Of a stretch of DNA of 7,297 nucleotides, positions 6,479 through 7,297 are shown piece by piece. Source of the stretch: Bacteroidales bacterium. Lineage in GTDB: Bacteria; Bacteroidota; Bacteroidia; Bacteroidales; JAAUTT01. The notes under the pieces are model-generated. The model had not been told where the DNA came from. It did not search any database and saw nothing but the letters and a program-made list of their open reading frames with translations. Made by a program: the position numbers and the translations under genes. How positions within the stretch are numbered: position 1 is the stretch's first letter; each line of letters starts with the position of its first letter. The DNA is taken from contig JAAUTT010000208.1 of the NCBI GenBank assembly GCA_012031335.1, positions 1 to 7,297 of the forward strand. The letters run 5' to 3'.

Positions 6479-7297
6479 CTATAAAGGTTCAAGCACAATA
6501 AAAGGAATAAGCATTTCTTCAAGCGAAATTCCTCCATGCTGAAAAGTATTCTTGTAATAATTTACATAATGATTGTAATTATTCGGATAAGCCAGGAAAT
6601 CGGCGGCAGCAGCAAAAATATAGGAAGTGTTTACGTTAAAACGGGGTAAACGAATCGACTGTGGATCCTTCACGTCAAAAACTTCTTTGGCATTATAGCT
6701 CAAGCTTTTTCCCTGTTTGTAACGAAGGTTGGTGGTGGTAGTGCGGTCGCCAACCACCTTTATGGCGTTTGATACCCTGATTGATCCATGGTCGGTGGTG
6801 ATAATCACTTTTTTATGTTCAGTTGAAAGCGCTTTTATCAGGTCGAAAAGGTAAGAATGCTGAAACCACGACAGTGTAAGAGTTCGGTAAGCGGCTTCGT
6901 CGTCGGCAAGTTCCCGTATCATATCGAGTTCTGTGCGCGAATGCGAAAGCATATCCACAAAGTTATATACCAGCACAACCAGGTTGTTGGAGTAATAATT
7001 CTTAAGATTATCAATAATTTTTTGCCAGTCTTCTGATTCAGAATTTTCTCATAACTCATTTTATAATTCAGGCCGTTACGCTGCAACTGCCGTTGCAATA
7101 ATTCATCTTCATGAAGGTTGTCGATAGCTTCTTCTTCGCTGCCGTTCCACATGTTTGGGTATATTTTCTGAATATCGAGTGGCATAAGCCCCGAGAACAT
7201 TGAATTTCGTGCATATTGGGTAACTGTTGGCAGAATGGAACAATAAATATCTTCCTGCTCAATCCTCATAAAATCCTTAATAACGGTAGACAAAACC
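6479..7297 (-). CDS. porX: PorX-type response regulator with PglZ domain, C-terminal half, one frame break
   Basis: The C-terminal alkaline-phosphatase-superfamily (PglZ) domain of PorX, the response regulator that with PorY controls type IX secretion in Bacteroidota. Diagnostic segments in order are CSILPTVTQYARNSMFSGL, LVVLVYNFVDMLSHSRTE, LSWFQHS, VIITTDHGSIRV, NLRYKQGKSLSYN, AYPNNYNHYVNYY and FQHGGISLEEMLIPFI. The probable metal-binding residues D and H of NFVDMLSH, D and H of TTDHG and H of FQHGG are all present. Adding one A to the run at 7044-7047 joins MSYEK to NSESEDWQKIIDNLKNYY and gives about 273 residues of a protein normally near 520. The receiver domain with its phosphorylated aspartate and the first part of the phosphatase domain lie beyond the right edge, so that assignment rests on the domain seen. 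It is convergent with the secreted protein gene, 7 bases apart. Confidence 0.88.

Noticed and set aside
6462..6485. Bidirectional terminator between the convergent secreted-protein and porX genes
   Set aside because: Only 7 bases separate the stops and no stem with a flanking T run is visible.

Overview
The window looks like chromosomal DNA from a member of the Bacteroidota. The evidence is a PorX-type response regulator/PglZ-phosphatase gene (a type IX secretion regulator confined to this phylum), a lipoprotein signal of the SCSKED type, an IS4-family element of the kind common in Bacteroidales and Marinilabiliales, moderate to low GC, and start codons without strong Shine-Dalgarno sequences. 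No finer placement can be supported from sequence alone.

Layout. (1) 37-1001 (+): long-chain polyprenyl diphosphate synthase, which supplies the quinone side chain. (2) 998-4134 (-): an apparent three-gene unit. In transcription order it holds a beta-propeller lipoprotein, a secreted thioredoxin-like protein with a CSWC site, and a small muconolactone-isomerase-like protein whose GTG start overlaps the thioredoxin stop (GTGA). A 1.29-kb IS4-family insertion sequence (about 1356-2644) sits inside the thioredoxin gene near its 3' end, flanked by a 10-bp target duplication. Joining the sequence across the insertion restores the reading frame and the last 18 residues. (3) 4319-6471 (+): a small CoA-binding (Rossmann-like) protein and a 548-residue secreted protein of unknown function, divergent from the lipoprotein. 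(4) 6479-7297 (-): the C-terminal half of PorX, running off the right edge and convergent with the secreted protein.

Every coding sequence except the thioredoxin needs one to three single-base corrections to read through: 13 in all, 11 missing bases and 2 extra, most in A or G runs. This affects housekeeping genes and the transposase alike. It is best explained by homopolymer errors in the sequencing or assembly, not by gene decay. Full gene extents below are therefore given across the frame breaks.

No RNA genes, CRISPR array or defence system was found. The best-supported biological event is the IS insertion that splits a translationally coupled thioredoxin/isomerase-like pair. The least understood parts are the lipoprotein-thioredoxin-isomerase unit and the large secreted protein.
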